Below, piece after piece: positions 7,353 through 14,129 of a stretch of 14,896 nt of DNA. Position 1 is the stretch's first letter; each line of letters starts with the position of its first letter. Made by a program: the position numbers and the translations under genes. This DNA is from Sutterella sp. (GTDB lineage: Bacteria; Pseudomonadota; Gammaproteobacteria; Burkholderiales; Burkholderiaceae_F). The notes below the pieces were generated by a model. That model saw only the letters and a list, made by a program, of their open reading frames with translations, ran no database searches and was not told the origin of the DNA. The stretch is taken from the NCBI GenBank assembly GCA_019410445.1, contig DXSO01000013.1:10780-25675 (forward strand), given 5' to 3'.

Positions 7353-7820
7353 TCAGGCGATCACAAAAAGCGGCTGGCCGAATTCCACAGGCTGGCCGTT
7401 TTCGACGAGGATTTCCTTGATGACGCCGTCATATTCGGTTTCGATCTCGTTGAGAAGCTTCATGGCTTCAATAATGCAGACCGTGTCACCGGCTTTAACT
7501 CGCTGACCGACATCATCAAAGGGTTTGGCACCGGGGATCGGAGCACGATAGAAGGTACCGACCATCGGAGAATTGACGGTACGAGTTTCTTCTGCAACGG
7601 CCGGAGCCGGAGCAGCCGGTTCTGCAGCGGCAACATTTACGACCGGAGCGGCAGCGGCGACGGGAGCGCTTGCCACGACCGGAGTGGTTGCAGCAGGTAC
7701 GGGAGCGGCGCCGACGCGGTTGACGATTTTGACGCGATCGTCACCTTCGGTAATTTCGAGTTCGGCAACGCCGCTTTCACTTACGAGATCAATCAGTGTT
7801 TTAAGTTTGCGAAGATCCAT
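7353..7820 (-). CDS. accB: AccB, biotin carboxyl carrier protein
   Basis: Carrier subunit of acetyl-CoA carboxylase. Biotin attached to its lysine is carboxylated by AccC and delivered to the carboxyltransferase AccAD. The 155-residue protein has an N-terminal segment MDLRKLKTLIDLVSESGVAE typical of BCCP, an Ala/Pro/Val-rich flexible linker (about 37-76) and a C-terminal biotinyl domain. That domain carries the attachment motif EAMKLLNEIE (biotinyl lysine K121) and the preceding VNSPMVGTFYRAP thumb region. ATG 7820 is chosen because it begins the conserved N-terminus; a longer in-frame extension upstream has no family similarity. Only 25 bases separate it from accC, so the two are co-transcribed. 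aroQ, which often precedes accB in Burkholderiales, is absent here. Confidence 0.96.
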   Translation of the reverse strand: MDLRKLKTLIDLVSESGVAELEITEGDDRVKIVNRVGAAPVPAATTPVVASAPVAAAAPVVNVAAAEPAAPAPAVAEETRTVNSPMVGTFYRAPIPGAKPFDDVGQRVKAGDTVCIIEAMKLLNEIETEYDGVIKEILVENGQPVEFGQPLFVIA

Positions 7821-7878
7821 GATGCACGCTCTGGATGAAACAACTGTCAGGAAAGTAGGACTGCTGCGGGAGAAAGCG

Positions 7879-7939
7879 AAAGTACAACGCGCCGAAGATA
7901 AGTCAAGCCTATTGGGGTTGTGCGCACAACTGCAGTCAA
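7879..7939 (-). promoter_or_regulatory. Candidate accB promoters with a perfect 14-bp palindrome
   Basis: Two TTGACT -35-like hexamers lie on the minus strand. The upstream one (7939-7934) has a 17-base spacer to CCCAAT (7916-7911), and that spacer contains the perfect palindrome GTTGTGCGCACAAC (7917-7930), a likely dimeric regulator site. The downstream one (7906-7901) has 16 bases to TACTTT (7884-7879). Both -10 elements are weak. Farther upstream, AGCGAT/ATCGCT (7965-7970 with 7975-7980) is another inverted repeat. With the terminator at 8025-8050 this accounts for the 244-base gap upstream of accB. Regulator unknown. Confidence 0.45.
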
Positions 7940-8024
7940 TTCCTACGAGTTTTGATGCATTTTCAGCGATTTTTATCGCTTGATAAGGTTGTGTAATTGT
8001 AAAAAGAAAAAGTTCGAAGAATCG

Positions 8025-8050
8025 AAAAATCATCCTCACGGATGATCTTT
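8025..8050 (-). terminator. Rho-independent terminator after the hypothetical gene
   Basis: On the minus strand an 11-bp stem (8050-8040 with 8035-8025, one G-U pair) is closed by a GTGA loop, a GNRA-type tetraloop. It ends in five T that form part of the stem base. It begins 15 bases beyond the stop of the 206-residue hypothetical gene and isolates accB from that upstream unit. Confidence 0.8.
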
Positions 8051-8064
8051 TGTTACGAAGTTAC

Positions 8065-8685
8065 TCAATCTTCGATAACTTTTTGGAGATTTTCGATGCT
8101 GATGCGCCCTGAGGCTTCCCATTCGGCTTGATAAATATCGTGATTGCGGCGCGCCGGGTTGTGAAAGCGTTGTTGTGGTTCAAGAATGTCAATGCGAACA
8201 ATTTGCGGGATTTGCTGCCACGCAATGATAAAGCCGACGGATTCCGTGGCTCGTGCAAAGGCGCTTGAGGCCGGATCAAGTGCTTCGATATCAAAACCTT
8301 CGTCCATCAAGACCGACAAAATAGCTTTGATGTCGTCGGTAAACACTTCAATGCACACGGGAGAGTCTTCTGTTGCCGCACCGTTGAGAACAGCTCCCGT
8401 GAGATAAGCACTGAAGCCTTTCAGCAGCTTGAGTATATGCAGGGCGAGCGTACGCTTGAGGTGTAAAGTCCGACGGTGCGCTTCAGGGGCAAAGAGATCA
8501 AAGTGAGCGCGTACCGCTGTCTCAATTTGATCTGAAGAGGGCATGACATTGCTGCGGAGAATGCGTCTGTCTCCGAAATCCTCCGCGGCTCTGGCTCGGG
8601 CAGACGTCCAGTCCAGACCGTGGTCGACAATGTAGCCGGCAATTTTCTGAGCCAGCTCCTCGCGCAAACGTTCCGATTCGTTCAC
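8065..8685 (-). CDS. Conserved hypothetical protein of the Burkholderiales type
   Basis: No function can be assigned. The 206-residue protein is soluble, with no signal peptide or membrane segment. It starts with a helical region (LREELAQKIAGYIVDHGLDWTSARARAAEDFG pattern, about 5-38), continues through a helix-rich middle, and has the conserved-looking YLTGAVLNGAATEDS followed by CIEVFTDDIKAI (about 95-120). This arrangement, with TGxxxxGxA then an acidic beta strand, suggests a degenerate nucleotidyltransferase-like fold. From memory, Burkholderiales homologues exist and are sometimes mislabelled as a muramate-alanine ligase, which this is not. GTG 8685 is preferred, with AAGGA about eight bases upstream overlapping the stop of the previous gene; an ATG at 8727 would overlap that gene by 31 bases. 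It is coupled to the DUF3426 gene. Confidence 0.75.
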   Translation of the reverse strand: MNESERLREELAQKIAGYIVDHGLDWTSARARAAEDFGDRRILRSNVMPSSDQIETAVRAHFDLFAPEAHRRTLHLKRTLALHILKLLKGFSAYLTGAVLNGAATEDSPVCIEVFTDDIKAILSVLMDEGFDIEALDPASSAFARATESVGFIIAWQQIPQIVRIDILEPQQRFHNPARRNHDIYQAEWEASGRISIENLQKVIED

Positions 8686-8696
8686 CGTTTCATTCC

Positions 8697-9770
8697 TTAT
8701 TTGGGATAGACGGGGTTGACGATGCATCGAGCGGGCGTCACATTGGTCTGCATGCTAAAGCGAACGGTGATCGATCGGTCAGCTGCAATGCTCGCCGGAG
8801 GAGGATTGCTTAAATATTCCGATGGCATCAGAGTTTTGTGCATGAGCGTTGTGTCGGAATCATCAACGAGTTCGATGTCGAGGGCGGGAATGGCTTGCGG
8901 CATGTCCGAACCGTTAATGAACGTGATTTCAAGAAGATAGTTTCCCGATTCATCAACGGCTCGAAGATTGGTTTTGCTTACCACGAAGGCAGAAATATCA
9001 GACAAATAAAAGCCCGGACAAGGAATTTTTCCACAGACGGAATGAAAAAAAGGAGTTGTCTGGGGAAGCACCGACATGATCTTCTGATTGAAAATCACAG
9101 CAAGAGCGGCCGCAAGGATCAGCAAAAGGATGACAGCAGTAAATACGCTTGCGAAAGCGCCCTGACGTTGCCGAGGGCGGCGCTCGGACTCAGTCATGGT
9201 TTCGGCAACACGAATTTTTCGCGGCTGAGAGGCTTGCGGTTTGCTTTTTGCCGGAATGATCTTGGACAGTTTTGGAGTCGGTTTGCTTTGCTGCAGTTCT
9301 TCCCCAGGTGTCAGACTATGCAAGCGCAGAAGCTGATCGTTTTCGGTCGAGGTTTGAGGTGCTTGAGCAGGCTCAGCTTCCGGTTGGTTCGTTTCGACAG
9401 GTGTCTGAGCGGAATTCTGTTCTTCGATTGTTTCCGGGAGTTCCTTGTGGATGGCTGAGTCCGCAGTCGATGTATCGGTTGTTTGAGTGCCGACGGTTAC
9501 AGCGTCGGTTTGCGGCACATCAACAGAACTGTCGGGCTGTTTTTGGTTTTCTTCAGGAGTTGAGCTCGGCGGTTCAGAGGTGGTGAAGGTTTGTTGTGCC
9601 GGCGCCGCAGGCATGTGAGGAAAACGCTCTTCAGGAACTTCGAGTAAGTTGCATGTGGCATCGAAGCTATGTTGGCAATCTGAACAGCGAACCGGTCCTT
9701 GTTCGGCTGTATCTCGATTTGGAAGACGCCAAACCGTGCCGCAATAAGGACAGCGGGTAACAAAAGCCAT
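8697..9770 (-). CDS. DUF3426 zinc-ribbon membrane protein
   Basis: Function unknown. The 357-residue protein starts with an MJ0042-type zinc ribbon: CPYC (7-10) and CSDC (29-32) would hold one zinc. A long low-complexity linker rich in Gln, Thr, Pro and Glu follows (about 50-165), then a basic stretch (PRKIRVAET, ERRPRQRQ). A single transmembrane helix lies at about 205-228, and the C-terminal DUF3426 domain is probably periplasmic (KTNLRAVDESGNYLLEITF, later ITVRF). This order of parts is the standard betaproteobacterial architecture, and the gene is commonly found near prmA and accC. ATG 9770 is chosen because MAFVTRCPYC places the ribbon at the N-terminus as in relatives; an ATG two codons upstream is equally possible, and no clear Shine-Dalgarno separates them. 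Confidence 0.88.
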   Translation of the reverse strand: MAFVTRCPYCGTVWRLPNRDTAEQGPVRCSDCQHSFDATCNLLEVPEERFPHMPAAPAQQTFTTSEPPSSTPEENQKQPDSSVDVPQTDAVTVGTQTTDTSTADSAIHKELPETIEEQNSAQTPVETNQPEAEPAQAPQTSTENDQLLRLHSLTPGEELQQSKPTPKLSKIIPAKSKPQASQPRKIRVAETMTESERRPRQRQGAFASVFTAVILLLILAAALAVIFNQKIMSVLPQTTPFFHSVCGKIPCPGFYLSDISAFVVSKTNLRAVDESGNYLLEITFINGSDMPQAIPALDIELVDDSDTTLMHKTLMPSEYLSNPPPASIAADRSITVRFSMQTNVTPARCIVNPVYPK

Positions 9771-9846
9771 TGTCATAGAAGAAGATACAGAAATCGTCAA
9801 AAACTGGAAACGGCAAAGGCAATCAAGGCCGAATCTGAACCGACTG

Positions 9847-9941
9847 ATTTTACGCGAATGCATGACATGGAAAAAATTTCCATCCAGCGGACGTAAGCTA
9901 AAACGGATGGAATGCCAATGGCACGCATTGACCTTTAAAAT
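9847..9941. promoter_or_regulatory. Divergent control region between the DUF3426 gene and mpl
   Basis: Leftward, TAAAAT (9852-9847) is a fair -10 with a poor -35. Rightward, ATGCCA (9912-9917), an 18-base spacer and TAAAAT (9936-9941) form a plausible promoter. Between them lie an 8-bp inverted repeat TTCCATCC/GGATGGAA (9878-9885 with 9905-9912) and the palindrome TGCCAATGGCA (9913-9923), which overlaps the rightward -35. These could be operators or the stem of a small transcript; no regulator is recognised. Confidence 0.35.
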
Positions 9942-9956
9942 TCAAAGAAAAGGCAT

Positions 9957-9988
9957 GCATCGAGGCCGATTGCCGCGATGCTTTTTTT
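9957..9988 (+). terminator. Terminator-like hairpin in the mpl leader
   Basis: GCATCG (9957-9962) pairs with CGATGC (9976-9981). After one A/G mismatch, GGC (9964-9966) pairs with GCC (9972-9974) around a five-base loop, and seven T follow at 9982-9988. It has the form of an intrinsic terminator, yet no plus-strand gene lies upstream and mpl begins 20 bases later. It could be an attenuator of mpl or the end of a short unannotated RNA. Confidence 0.6.
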
Positions 9989-10008
9989 GGTGAAAGGCTG
10001 TTGTCTTT

Positions 10009-11367
10009 ATGCATATTCACATTCTGGGTATCTGCGGCACCTTTATGGCGGGAGTGGCGCGCTTGGCTGCAGCGGCGGGTCATAAGGTAACGGGTAGTGA
10101 TGCCAACGTGTATCCTCCGATGAGTGATCAGCTCAGGGATGCCGGTATCGAGTTGACGATGGGTTATAACGCCCAAGATGTGTCCATTAACCCCGATTTG
10201 TGGGTGATTGGCAATGCCATTGGTCGAGGAAATCCGTTGCTTGAGGAAATTCTGGATCGTCGGCTTGCCTATACGTCAGGGCCTCAATGGTTGAGCGAAA
10301 ACGTACTGGCGGGGCGCCATGTGCTTGCGGTGGCGGGCACGCATGGAAAGACCACCACAAGCTCGATGCTGCTTCATATTCTTACGCAGGCGGGGCTCGA
10401 GCCGGGTTGGCTTATCGGCGGCGTGCCTTTCGGCACTCATGCTTCGGCCGGAATGGGGAATTCGCCTTATTTCGTTATTGAAGCGGATGAATACGACACA
10501 GCTTTTTTCGACAAGCGAAGCAAGTTTGTGCATTATCGGCCGATGACGGCCGTACTCAATAACCTTGAGTACGATCACGCCGACATCTTTGAGAATTTGG
10601 CAGCGATCGAAAAACAGTTCCATCACCTGGTGAGAACCATTGCAAGAAGCGGTTTGGTTGTAAGCAACGCCCGAAGTGAAGCGCTCGAGCGTGTGTTGGC
10701 CATGGGGTGCTGGAGTCGTCTGGAGCATTTCAACAGTCCATCGGGTTGGAGTGTGGATGATGATCGCGTGGTGCGATTGGGAGGAGTCGTTCAGGGATCA
10801 TTGGCTCAAATGCCGGCGGCGGGCATGCACAATGCCCAGAATGCGTTGGCAGCCATTGCGGCGGCTCACGATGTGGGTGTTGCTCCGAAGACGGCCATTG
10901 AGGCAATGAATTCGTTTGCCGGGGTGGCACGACGTTTAGAGATTAAGGGAACGCAGAACGGTGTCACGGTGATTGATGACTTCGCTCATCACCCCAGTGC
11001 CATTGAGGTCACGATTGCTGCGCTAAGAGAGAAAGTCGGCGATGCGGGGCGCATATTGGTTGTGTTCGAGCCTCGCAGCAATACGATGAAGCTTGGCACG
11101 ATGAAAGATCGTCTGGCAGCCAGCCTGCAGGATGCCGATCGCGTTTTTTGTTACAAGGGCAAAGGCGTTAATTGGGATCCTGCCGGAGCACTTTTGCCTC
11201 TAGGCGGCAAGGCAAGTACGTTTGCCGGAGATATTGATGCATTGGCGCGTTTGGTAGCGGCGGATGCTCGCAGCGGAGACACGATTTTGTGCATGAGCAA
11301 CGGCAGTTTCGGCGGCATTTGCGGCAAGATTCTTGAGCACCTCAAGCAAAAGGAAGGTACGAATTGA
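10009..11367 (+). CDS. mpl: Mpl, UDP-MurNAc:L-Ala-gamma-D-Glu-meso-DAP ligase
   Basis: Cytoplasmic Mur-family ligase of cell-wall recycling. It joins the recovered tripeptide L-Ala-gamma-D-Glu-meso-diaminopimelate to UDP-N-acetylmuramate using ATP, bypassing MurC, MurD and MurE. The 452-residue length is right for Mpl. Its start MHIHILGICGTFMAGVA is the Mpl form of the N-terminal Rossmann motif (MurC has GIGGxGMSG). The ATP P-loop is GTHGKTTT (110-117). The central EADEYDTAFFDKRSKF (158-173) with NNLEYDHADIF (184-194) is characteristic of Mpl, and DDFAHHPSAI marks the C-terminal domain. ATG 10009 has GAAAGG about 11 bases upstream. It is the first gene of a rightward run and overlaps yqiA by four bases. 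Confidence 0.96.
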   Translation: MHIHILGICGTFMAGVARLAAAAGHKVTGSDANVYPPMSDQLRDAGIELTMGYNAQDVSINPDLWVIGNAIGRGNPLLEEILDRRLAYTSGPQWLSENVLAGRHVLAVAGTHGKTTTSSMLLHILTQAGLEPGWLIGGVPFGTHASAGMGNSPYFVIEADEYDTAFFDKRSKFVHYRPMTAVLNNLEYDHADIFENLAAIEKQFHHLVRTIARSGLVVSNARSEALERVLAMGCWSRLEHFNSPSGWSVDDDRVVRLGGVVQGSLAQMPAAGMHNAQNALAAIAAAHDVGVAPKTAIEAMNSFAGVARRLEIKGTQNGVTVIDDFAHHPSAIEVTIAALREKVGDAGRILVVFEPRSNTMKLGTMKDRLAASLQDADRVFCYKGKGVNWDPAGALLPLGGKASTFAGDIDALARLVAADARSGDTILCMSNGSFGGICGKILEHLKQKEGTN

Positions 11368-11954
11368 TTCAAACGGTTTTGTATCTGCACGGCTTTTTGT
11401 CTGGCCCGGGATCGAAAAAAGCATGTGTGCTACGCGCGCTTTGTGAGGAAAAAGGTGTGCGGTATATTGCGCCGGATCTCAATATGGCCCCTGATGCAGC
11501 CGCCGAGTTGATTGATTCGGAATACAAACAAGCGGCTGAGCTGGGTGAAGTGTCTGTTGCCGGTGCTAGTCTCGGCGGCTTTTATGCCGCATGGCTTGCT
11601 TCGCGCACGGGCATTCGTGCTGCATTGCTTAACCCTGCGGTTGAACCATGGGAAATCGTCAAGCTGTACAACGGTGAATACAAGTCGTTTACCGGAGATA
11701 AGACGGTTAAAGTGACGCCTGAGTATGCTGATCAGCTTCGTGCGCTTGATGCTCGACCATTGGCAGATCCGTCAAGGGTTCTGATGTTGCTGTGTACGGG
11801 AGACGAAGTTCTTGATTGGCAGCGTGCAGCCCGTCGATTTCCCGATGTGCAGAGTATCGTGATTGAAGGAAGCGATCACCGCATTTCATGTTTTGAAGAT
11901 TATGCGGTGTGTGTGCGTGATTTCCTTCTGGGTGGCGCCGAACGGCAGGATTAA
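11364..11954 (+). CDS. yqiA: YqiA/YcfP-type alpha/beta-hydrolase (esterase)
   Basis: Small alpha/beta-hydrolase of the UPF0227/YqiA family, 196 residues as usual. E. coli YqiA shows esterase activity on short acyl substrates, but the physiological substrate is unknown. Visible features are the N-terminal YLHGFLSGPGSKK oxyanion region, the nucleophile elbow GASLGG with S69, a likely catalytic Asp in CTGDEVLDW (D147 or D151), and H172 in GSDHRISCFEDY. The start is TTG at 11364, which overlaps the mpl stop as AATTGA, with AAGGAAGG ending eight bases upstream. The conserved MIQTVLYLHG beginning and the overlap make this start convincing, with coupled translation from mpl. Confidence 0.9.
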   Translation: MIQTVLYLHGFLSGPGSKKACVLRALCEEKGVRYIAPDLNMAPDAAAELIDSEYKQAAELGEVSVAGASLGGFYAAWLASRTGIRAALLNPAVEPWEIVKLYNGEYKSFTGDKTVKVTPEYADQLRALDARPLADPSRVLMLLCTGDEVLDWQRAARRFPDVQSIVIEGSDHRISCFEDYAVCVRDFLLGGAERQD

Positions 11955-11972
11955 CTAAGAAAAACCAAGCAG

Positions 11973-13988
11973 ATGTATTTGTTTTTTGAAGAGGCCGGAG
12001 ACTTTAAGGCCGGAAACGTTCTCAAGAAAGACGGAACGAATTACCAGGTGGAACTAACGACAGGGCGGCGTTGCAAAGTCAAGGCCAGTCATGTCTTTTT
12101 TGAGTTCGAGTCGCCTTCTGCGGCCAATTTTTTAGCACAGGCTCAAGCTGCGTCTGCCGACATGGATCCGATGTTTGTTTGGGAGGTTGCTCCTGACGAA
12201 GAATTTGGCTACGAGCAGATTGCGCAGGACTATTTTTCGAAAGTGACTGCAGTGGAAAAGGGTGCGGCGCTGATGGCGTTGCACTCCAATCCCGTTTATT
12301 TCTACCGCAAGGGGCGCGGTCACTACAAAAAGGCTCCCGAGGAAATTTTGCAGCGTGCTCTGCAGGCTGTCGAAAGAAAGAAGCAAGAAGAAGAGCGTCG
12401 CAAAAGTCTTGCTGCGCAAATGGTTGCAGGTGAACTGCCGCAGGATATTGCAGATCGAGTCTTTGAGCTGCTGCTTAAGCCGGATAAGAACAGTACCGAG
12501 TGGAAGGCGCTCAACGATGCAGCCAGTGAGGCGCGTTTGAATCCGTTGCGATTGCTGATGAAGCTCGGCGCCATTGCTGATGCCTTTACCTGGCACGTGG
12601 AAAGTTTTTATCGCACAAATTTCCCGAGAGGAACGGGCTTTTCGACTGAAGCCTGTCAAGTGCCGGAGGATCCGCAGAATTTGCCTTTGGCTCAGGTTGA
12701 GGCATTTTCAATCGATGATTCCTCCACAACAGAGATCGATGATGCGGCCAGCGTTACTCATCTGGAGGGAGGCAAGAGTCGAATCGGCATTCACATCGCG
12801 GCACCAGCGTTGCTGATGCCTCGCGGTAGTGCGACCGATGAAGCTGCTCGAGCTCGTATGTCGACGGTCTATGCTCCCGGGATGAAGACGACGATGTTGC
12901 CTGAGCAGTGGATTGCCCGTGCCAGTCTTGATGAAGGGCACTGTGTGGCGTGTGTGTCGCTCTACGTGACTGTTGACGATGAAACAATGTCTGTGCTTTC
13001 TACAGAGACACGCGTTGAAAAAATCACGGTCAAACACAATTTGCGTTATGACTTGATTCATGAAGAGGTCACTCCGGAGGCGATTCTCAACGGCACACTT
13101 TCCATTGCTTGTGCGCATGAAATTGGTTTCTTGTGGCGCTTTGCCAAGGCTCGTTTGGCCGAACGAGAGGAGCGGCGAGGACGACCTGAACCGACAGGGC
13201 GCATTGATTGGTATCTTGAGCTGGAAGGCGAAGGCGAAAATCTGCGTATTGTTCGAAAAGGCAGAGCCCGAGGCGAACCGTTGGATCTTTTGGTGGCCGA
13301 GTTGATGATTTTTGCCAACAGCACTTGGGGCTTGTGGCTTGAAGAATGCAAGACGGCGGGTATTTACCGCAGTCAACGCATGGGACGAGTGCGCATGAGC
13401 ACAAGTCCTGGTCCCCATGATGGACTCGGAGTGCTGCGCTATGCATGGTCTACGTCTCCGTTGCGCCGCTATGTGGATCTTGTCAATCAGCGTCAGTTGA
13501 TTAGTGCGGCTTGTGGCACACCTGCCGCCTATATGGGCAATGATTCGGATTTTTATACCATTGTCAGTCAGTTTGAGGCCATTTACGAGACATATAACGA
13601 GTTTCAACGCAAGATGGAACGGTTTTGGTCTCTGAAATGGATCGAACAGGAAGGACTCAAGGAAATCGAGGCGGTTGTCATCAAGGGAGATCTGGTACGG
13701 GTGGAAGGGCTTCCTCTTGTGCAGCGCATTCCCGGACTTCCGGAGCTTGAGAGAGGTCGCAAGGTGCGACTGGGAGTTTTGGGTTTTGACTATATTGACG
13801 TGCTGTTTGAGTCAAAGCTTATTGCCGTATTGGATGAAACCGACGAAGAGGCGATCGAGGAAGTCGACGCGATGCAGGAAGACTCGTCAGAGTCCGAGTC
13901 GGCAGAGGGGCAGACTGCGGTTGAGCAGCCCGAGACGCAACTCAACACGGCTTCTTCTCAAGAAAAAGCAGTGGCTGAGCCAAGTTAA
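11973..13988 (+). CDS. RNase II/R-family (RNB domain) 3'-5' exoribonuclease
   Basis: Probable processive 3'-5' RNA exonuclease. The 671-residue protein has a small N-terminal beta domain (about 1-45), a charged helical region (about 125-150, KKQEEERRK), and the RNB catalytic core starting FSIDDSSTTEIDDA (245-258). In E. coli RNase II the metal-binding set is D201, D207, D209 and D210; here the second position is Glu (TTEIDD), a form also found in the Dss1-like branch, with the remaining Asp kept. STSPLRRYVDLVNQRQL is the conserved C-terminal RNB motif. The end is a Glu/Ser/Gln-rich tail (about 620-671), likely disordered. ATG 11973 follows yqiA by 18 bases with a poor ribosome site. It is shorter than RNase R and lacks clear cold-shock domains, so the rnr or rnb symbol is withheld. 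Confidence 0.9.
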   Translation: MYLFFEEAGDFKAGNVLKKDGTNYQVELTTGRRCKVKASHVFFEFESPSAANFLAQAQAASADMDPMFVWEVAPDEEFGYEQIAQDYFSKVTAVEKGAALMALHSNPVYFYRKGRGHYKKAPEEILQRALQAVERKKQEEERRKSLAAQMVAGELPQDIADRVFELLLKPDKNSTEWKALNDAASEARLNPLRLLMKLGAIADAFTWHVESFYRTNFPRGTGFSTEACQVPEDPQNLPLAQVEAFSIDDSSTTEIDDAASVTHLEGGKSRIGIHIAAPALLMPRGSATDEAARARMSTVYAPGMKTTMLPEQWIARASLDEGHCVACVSLYVTVDDETMSVLSTETRVEKITVKHNLRYDLIHEEVTPEAILNGTLSIACAHEIGFLWRFAKARLAEREERRGRPEPTGRIDWYLELEGEGENLRIVRKGRARGEPLDLLVAELMIFANSTWGLWLEECKTAGIYRSQRMGRVRMSTSPGPHDGLGVLRYAWSTSPLRRYVDLVNQRQLISAACGTPAAYMGNDSDFYTIVSQFEAIYETYNEFQRKMERFWSLKWIEQEGLKEIEAVVIKGDLVRVEGLPLVQRIPGLPELERGRKVRLGVLGFDYIDVLFESKLIAVLDETDEEAIEEVDAMQEDSSESESAEGQTAVEQPETQLNTASSQEKAVAEPS

Positions 13989-14129
13989 TCTGCTTCTTGT
14001 AGATGAGTGAGGACACAAATGCCGAAGTTGTCGGTTTGGTGGCTTCATTTGCTCTGGTTGAAGCATAAAATCAAGTAGAGGATCGGGTTTTGTACGATCT
14101 TTGAAAGGGTAGTCACCCCTGGAGGCTCT
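13989..14129 (+). other. Gap between the exonuclease gene and aroE with small inverted repeats
   Basis: This 141-base stretch holds GCTTCA/TGAAGC (14042-14047 with 14059-14064), GATCG/CGATC (14081-14085 with 14095-14099) and a tight GGGT/ACCC hairpin (14107-14110 with 14115-14118) just before the aroE ribosome site. None is followed by a proper T tract, and I see no convincing sigma-70 promoter, so it is unclear whether aroE is read through from upstream. Confidence 0.3.

Noticed and set aside
6437..7420. Long plus-strand open frame of 327 codons opposite accC
   Set aside because: It is antisense to a clearly coding biotin carboxylase; its protein is low in complexity and matches no family I recognise. 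The codon bias of accC explains it.
7573..7983. Plus-strand Ala/Thr/Gly-rich open frame near accB
   Set aside because: Its repetitive composition is the reverse complement of the Ala/Pro/Val linker of AccB, not an independent gene.
7821..8039. N-terminal extension of AccB of about 73 codons
   Set aside because: The extension has no BCCP similarity and crosses the promoter-like elements and palindrome; the family N-terminus MDLRKLK starts at 7820.
12708..13607. Minus-strand open frame of 299 codons opposite the RNB gene
   Set aside because: It mirrors the coding frame of a well-supported exonuclease; its His/Arg/Ser-rich product looks like a shadow translation.
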